From Pseudomonadota bacterium (lineage in GTDB: Bacteria; Myxococcota; Myxococcia; Myxococcales; Anaeromyxobacteraceae): a DNA stretch of 9,755 nt. Under the pieces are notes generated by a model. The model worked only from the letters and a program-made list of their open reading frames with translations, ran no database searches and was not told where the DNA came from. The translations under genes were made by a program, and so were the position numbers. Positions 7,350 through 9,755 of this stretch are shown here, one piece after another; within the stretch, counting starts at the first letter, position 1; each line of letters opens with the position of its first letter. The DNA is taken from positions 1 through 9,755 of the forward strand of contig JAEZXM010000156.1 of NCBI GenBank assembly GCA_023419875.1. The letters run 5' to 3'.

Positions 7350-7378
7350 ATTGTGAGCGTTCACATGGAGGGTGTCAA
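7350..7378 (-). promoter_or_regulatory. Promoter of the arabinose operon
   Basis: On the minus strand a perfect -35 box TTGACA (7378-7373) is followed after 17 nt by CACAAT (7355-7350), which matches 4 of 6 positions of TATAAT. Transcription would start near 7343, leaving a leader of about 77 nt before the binding-protein ATG. The LacI-type operator at 7352-7365 lies in the spacer and reaches into the -10 box, so a bound repressor would block RNA polymerase directly. Promoter boxes in GC-rich genomes are easy to over-call, but the full -35 match, ideal spacing and operator overlap make this one credible. Confidence 0.75.
7352..7365. promoter_or_regulatory. LacI-family operator O1
   Basis: TGTGAGCGTTCACA is a 14-bp near-perfect palindrome with one mismatched pair (positions 6 and 9). 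With flanks, AATTGTGAGCG (7349-7359) is identical to the left half of E. coli lacO1. The central CpG is where LacI-type proteins bend DNA with a hinge-helix Leu. It lies between the -35 and -10 boxes of the operon promoter, and its right half is the -35 box of the regulator promoter. One bound regulator could therefore shut both. The likely ligand is the product of the adjacent LacI-family gene, whose recognition helix is nearly LacI-like. The sugar effector is inferred to be L-arabinose or a metabolite of it. Confidence 0.85.
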
Positions 7379-7388
7379 CTGGTATAGA
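7360..7388 (+). promoter_or_regulatory. Promoter of the LacI-family regulator gene
   Basis: TTCACA (7360-7365, 5 of 6 to TTGACA) and TATAGA (7383-7388, 4 of 6 to TATAAT) are separated by 17 nt, giving a start near 7395 and a leader of about 80 nt. The -35 box is the right half of the operator, which predicts autorepression. This promoter overlaps the operon promoter on the other strand, so the two polymerases would also exclude each other. Confidence 0.6.
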
Positions 7389-7467
7389 GAGAACGCTGAA
7401 ACGTCACATCGAACTCTGGTAATTGGCTGACCCAGTTGCGGCATCCCCCGTGGTTCGTGCACCCCGC

Positions 7468-7472
7468 AGGAG
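7468..7472 (+). promoter_or_regulatory. Ribosome binding site of the regulator gene
   Basis: AGGAG, 4 nt before the ATG at 7477. It decides the start against an in-frame TTG at 7423 that has no ribosome binding site and would add 18 residues before a DNA-binding domain that already begins near residue 16. Confidence 0.75.
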
Positions 7473-7476
7473 TCGC

Positions 7477-8514
7477 ATGAGCGCCTCACGCCCCCAGCCC
7501 GCACGGAAGCGCCGCTCCGCGGTGATGGCCGACGTCGCCCAGCTCGCCGGTGTCTCTCATCAGACGGTCTCCCGCGTGCTCCACGACAGCCCGCACGTCC
7601 GCCCGGACACCCGCGAGCGCGTGCTCTCGGCGATGCGTCAGCTCGACTATCGCCCCAACACGGTCGCGCAGGCGCTCGTCACCGGCCGCTCCCGCACCCT
7701 GGGCGTCGTGAGCTTCGACACCACGCTCTACGGCCCCGCCTCCACCCTGCTCGGCATCGAGCAGGCCGCCCACGACGCAGGGTACGGCGTCAGCATCTCC
7801 AGCCTCCGATCGCTCAACCGACCCGCCGTCACCGCGGCGGTCCACCGGCTGCGCGATCAGGGCGTGGACGGCGTCGTCGTCATCGCGCCGCTCCGGGCGG
7901 GCCTCGAGGCGCTCCGGCACCTGCGCCCCGACTTCCCCGTCGTGGCCGTGGAAGCCGGCCCGGACGACTCGGTCCCGGTGGTCACGGTCGATCAAATGAC
8001 CGGCGCGGCGGCGGCCACGCGGCACCTGCTCGACCTGGGCCACCAGACGGTGTGGCACCTCGCCGGGCCCGCCGACTGGAAGGAGGCCGAGGAGCGTGTC
8101 GAAGGCTGGCAGAACGCGCTCAAGGCTGCCGGCGCACCCATCCCGGCGCTGCTCCGGGGCGACTGGACCGCGCGCTCGGGTTACGAGCTCGGTCGGACGA
8201 TCGTGCAGCAGCCCGACGTGACGGCGGTGTTCGTGGCCAACGACCAGATGGCGCTCGGGCTCCTGCGTCGGATCCACGAGGCCGGGCGCGAGGTGCCACG
8301 CGACCTCAGCATCGTGGGGTTCGACGACATCCCCGAGGCGGCGTACTTCACGCCCCCGCTCACCACGATCCGCCAGGACTTCGCCGAGGTGGGGCGGCGC
8401 GGGCTCCACATCTTGCTCGCCCGGATCGAGGGCGACACCTCTGCTGTCCAGCGGGCGGTGGTCGCGCCGGAGCTGATCGTACGCGGATCGACGGCGGCGG
8501 TGAACGGGCGGTGA
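7477..8514 (+). CDS. LacI-family transcriptional regulator, probable arabinose-operon repressor
   Basis: Encodes 345 residues, typical for the family. A short basic N-terminal tail (1-15) precedes the helix-turn-helix MADVAQLAGVSHQTVSRVL (17-35). The recognition helix H28-Q29-T30-V31-S32-R33 matches E. coli LacI Y17-Q18-T19-V20-S21-R22. The hinge helix PNTVAQALV (60-68) keeps the minor-groove Leu (L67, LacI L56). The remaining 70-345 is a periplasmic-binding-protein-like sensor, with DGVVVIAPL (131-139), VTVDQMTGAAAATRHLLDLG (169-188), FVANDQMALGLL (252-263) and SIVGFDDIPEAAYFTPPLTT (278-297). It is divergent from the arabinose operon with the operator between them, so the inferred role is a repressor released by L-arabinose or an arabinose-derived metabolite, and autoregulated. 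This differs from AraC (E. coli) and the GntR-type AraR (Bacillus). The name AraR is used for unrelated proteins, so no symbol is given. Confidence 0.93.
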   Translation: MSASRPQPARKRRSAVMADVAQLAGVSHQTVSRVLHDSPHVRPDTRERVLSAMRQLDYRPNTVAQALVTGRSRTLGVVSFDTTLYGPASTLLGIEQAAHDAGYGVSISSLRSLNRPAVTAAVHRLRDQGVDGVVVIAPLRAGLEALRHLRPDFPVVAVEAGPDDSVPVVTVDQMTGAAAATRHLLDLGHQTVWHLAGPADWKEAEERVEGWQNALKAAGAPIPALLRGDWTARSGYELGRTIVQQPDVTAVFVANDQMALGLLRRIHEAGREVPRDLSIVGFDDIPEAAYFTPPLTTIRQDFAEVGRRGLHILLARIEGDTSAVQRAVVAPELIVRGSTAAVNGR

Positions 8515-8542
8515 GGGCGCGAGCGGAAAACGGCCTGGCCGA

Positions 8543-8556
8543 TGTGAGCGCTCACA
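8543..8556. promoter_or_regulatory. Second LacI-family operator O2, perfect palindrome
   Basis: TGTGAGCGCTCACA is a perfect 14-bp palindrome, identical to the core of the symmetric 'ideal' lac operator and differing from the operator at 7352-7365 at a single base. It lies 28 bp after the regulator stop codon and 9 bp beyond the SDR stop, between convergent genes, where no promoter is visible. A further half-site CGCTCAC occurs at 8564-8570, overlapping the SDR stop. Likely uses, all inferred, are an auxiliary operator for looping with the promoter operator about 1.19 kb away, or a protein roadblock that ends transcription of the two convergent genes. Confidence 0.8.
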
Positions 8557-8566
8557 AGCGGACCGC

Positions 8567-9755
8567 TCACCACTGCGCCGGCCGGTAGTCCTTGAAGAAC
8601 AGGCCGTACGGATGCCGCCCCGTGCGGAACCCTTCGACGATGGGGGCCACGACCCGCGCCGCGCCGTCCACGACGTCGAGGGGCGGCGAGAAGCCGTGTT
8701 CCTCGGCCTTTCGCGCGGCCAGGTGCGCGGGATCCTCGTCGGTGACCCAGCCCGTGTCCACGGCGTTCATGAAGATCCCGGACGGCGCCAGGCCCGCCGC
8801 GCTCGTCCGGACCAGCATGTTGAGCGCCGCCTTCGCCATGTTCGTGTGCGGGTGCCGATCGGTCTTGTGGTCCCGGTAGAACTGCCCCTCCATCGCCGAG
8901 ACCAGGACGACGTGCTTCGCCGGGTCCCCGCTCGTCGCCGTGCCGGGCGGCGCGGCGCGCTCGCGGAGCATGAGCCCCTCGAGCCGCGAGGCCATGACGA
9001 ACGGTGCCGTCGCGTTCACGAGCAGCACCTCCAGCAGCTCCAGCGTCGGGACCTCGTGAAGCGCGAGCCGCCAGGAGTTGTGGGTGCGGAGGTCCACCTG
9101 CTGGAGGTCCTGGTCGAGGACGCCGCGCGGGAAGAGCTCGAGCTCGCTCGGGCCCGGCAGGACCAGATCGGCCTCCGTCCGCGCCTGCGAGAGGAGCGCG
9201 GGCCGCTCGACCCCCGCGGCGGCGCCGCGGACCGCGGCGCGGAACCGCTCGTACTCCGCGACGGGGCCGCGCTCGTCCGGGGGGACGGCGCCGAGCGGCC
9301 CCTCCTCGCGCTCCACCAGGTGGGCGTAAAACCCCGGCGGCCGGCGGACGGTCTGGCAGGCGTTGTGGACCTGGAAGTCGAGCCGCGGCAGCCAGCCGTC
9401 GAGGTGGTGGCAGAGGCTCTCGACGCTGGGCGTGTGCCGGAGGTCGATGCCGAAGACATCCAGGCGATCGCGCCAGGCGGCGAAGTCCGGCTCGCGCGCG
9501 TAGCGTGCCGCCGCGTCGCGCGGGAAGCGCGTGAGCGACACCACCCGGCACCCCGCGCGCAGGAGGAGGATGGCGACCTGGTAGCCGATCTTCACCCGCG
9601 CGCCGGTCACGAGCGCCACGCGCCCGCGCAGATCGACCGTCGCCGTTCGCCGCGCCTCGTTCTCGTCACCGCAGGACGGGCAGAGCTGGTCGTAGAAGCC
9701 GTGGAGGCGGGTGTACTCGGACTTGCAGACGTAGCATTTGCGGGGGGTGGAGTAG
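8567..9755 (-). CDS. Divergent SDR-family NAD(P)-dependent oxidoreductase with N-terminal zinc ribbon, 5' end cut by window edge
   Basis: 395 residues are visible, numbered here from the first full codon at 9754; the true start lies beyond the window. Residues 7-28 hold CYVC and CPSC pairs 14 residues apart, a zinc-ribbon-like segment. A Rossmann domain follows: DLRGRVALVTGARVKIG (41-57), with TGxxxKIG instead of TGxxxGIG. HNAC at about 131-134 replaces NNAG, VNATAPF (246-252) carries the conserved Asn, and VLVSAMEG (283-290) the catalytic Ser. At the YxxxK position the sequence reads TNMAK (304-308), Thr for Tyr; a separate YRDHK lies 11 residues earlier. Roughly 90 extra residues separate HNAC from VNATAPF. 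A GTG at 9619 could start a shorter 350-residue form, but the open frame and cysteine pairs argue for the longer protein. Substrate unknown. It converges on the regulator gene and is not part of the operon. From memory it resembles a conserved, uncharacterised SDR subfamily. Confidence 0.85.
   Translation of the reverse strand, partial: YSTPRKCYVCKSEYTRLHGFYDQLCPSCGDENEARRTATVDLRGRVALVTGARVKIGYQVAILLLRAGCRVVSLTRFPRDAAARYAREPDFAAWRDRLDVFGIDLRHTPSVESLCHHLDGWLPRLDFQVHNACQTVRRPPGFYAHLVEREEGPLGAVPPDERGPVAEYERFRAAVRGAAAGVERPALLSQARTEADLVLPGPSELELFPRGVLDQDLQQVDLRTHNSWRLALHEVPTLELLEVLLVNATAPFVMASRLEGLMLRERAAPPGTATSGDPAKHVVLVSAMEGQFYRDHKTDRHPHTNMAKAALNMLVRTSAAGLAPSGIFMNAVDTGWVTDEDPAHLAARKAEEHGFSPPLDVVDGAARVVAPIVEGFRTGRHPYGLFFKDYRPAQW

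Noticed and set aside
7352..7365. CRP/cAMP site reading of TGTGA...TCACA
   Set aside because: The half-sites are 4 nt apart; CRP needs 6. The central CpG and the perfect-core copy at 8543 fit a LacI-family operator instead.
7423..7476. TTG start at 7423 for the regulator, adding 18 residues
   Set aside because: It has no ribosome binding site, while the ATG at 7477 has AGGAG 4 nt upstream and already gives a normal LacI-family N-terminus.
8531..8567. Intrinsic terminator between the regulator and SDR genes
   Set aside because: The small palindromes CGGCCTGGCCG (8531-8541) and AGCGGACCGCT (8557-8567) have one-base centres that cannot form a proper RNA loop, and no U-tract follows on either strand.
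8181..9551. 456-residue minus-strand frame overlapping the SDR gene
   Set aside because: It has no recognisable motif, is low-complexity and rich in Arg, Gly and Ala, and part of it is the reverse reading of the regulator gene.

Overview
The window carries one nearly complete L-arabinose uptake and catabolism operon on the minus strand, its LacI-family regulator facing the other way, and the start-truncated end of an unrelated short-chain dehydrogenase/reductase (SDR) gene. The DNA is very G+C-rich, uses GTG and TTG starts freely, and the sugar-binding protein has an ordinary Sec signal peptide with no lipobox. This suggests a high-GC Gram-negative (diderm) bacterium, such as a myxobacterial or 'deltaproteobacterial' lineage. 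I cannot fix the taxon from this sequence.

Layout in the direction of operon transcription (right to left): a periplasmic sugar-binding protein (6328-7266), a membrane permease (5248-6249), a double-domain ABC ATPase (3749-5242), L-ribulokinase araB (2064-3737), L-arabinose isomerase araA (475-1977) and L-ribulose-5-phosphate 4-epimerase araD (1-471, cut by the window edge). Together they import a pentose, presumably L-arabinose, and convert it through L-ribulose and L-ribulose-5-phosphate to D-xylulose-5-phosphate, which enters the pentose phosphate pathway. Gaps are short (3 to 86 bp). A GC-rich hairpin lies in the binding protein/permease gap, and two lie in the araB/araA gap.

The regulator (7477-8514) is divergent from the operon across a 210-bp control region. 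That region holds a good promoter for each direction. A single LacI-type operator (7352-7365) lies between the -35 and -10 boxes of the operon promoter and contains the -35 box of the regulator promoter. A second site with the same core (8543-8556), a perfect 14-bp palindrome equal to the core of the 'ideal' lac operator, lies in the 52-bp gap between the 3' ends of the regulator and SDR genes. The recognition helix of the regulator (H-Q-T-V-S-R) is nearly that of E. coli LacI (Y-Q-T-V-S-R), which fits these operators.

The right end (8567-9755, minus strand) encodes a divergent SDR with an N-terminal CxxC...CxxC zinc-ribbon-like segment, a long insertion, and a Thr where the catalytic Tyr is expected.

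I see no tRNA, rRNA, CRISPR array, insertion sequence or clear intrinsic terminator, and no gene-free stretch over 300 bp. The operon itself is ordinary. The most interesting points are the operator architecture and the unusual SDR. I found no convincing wholly new system.
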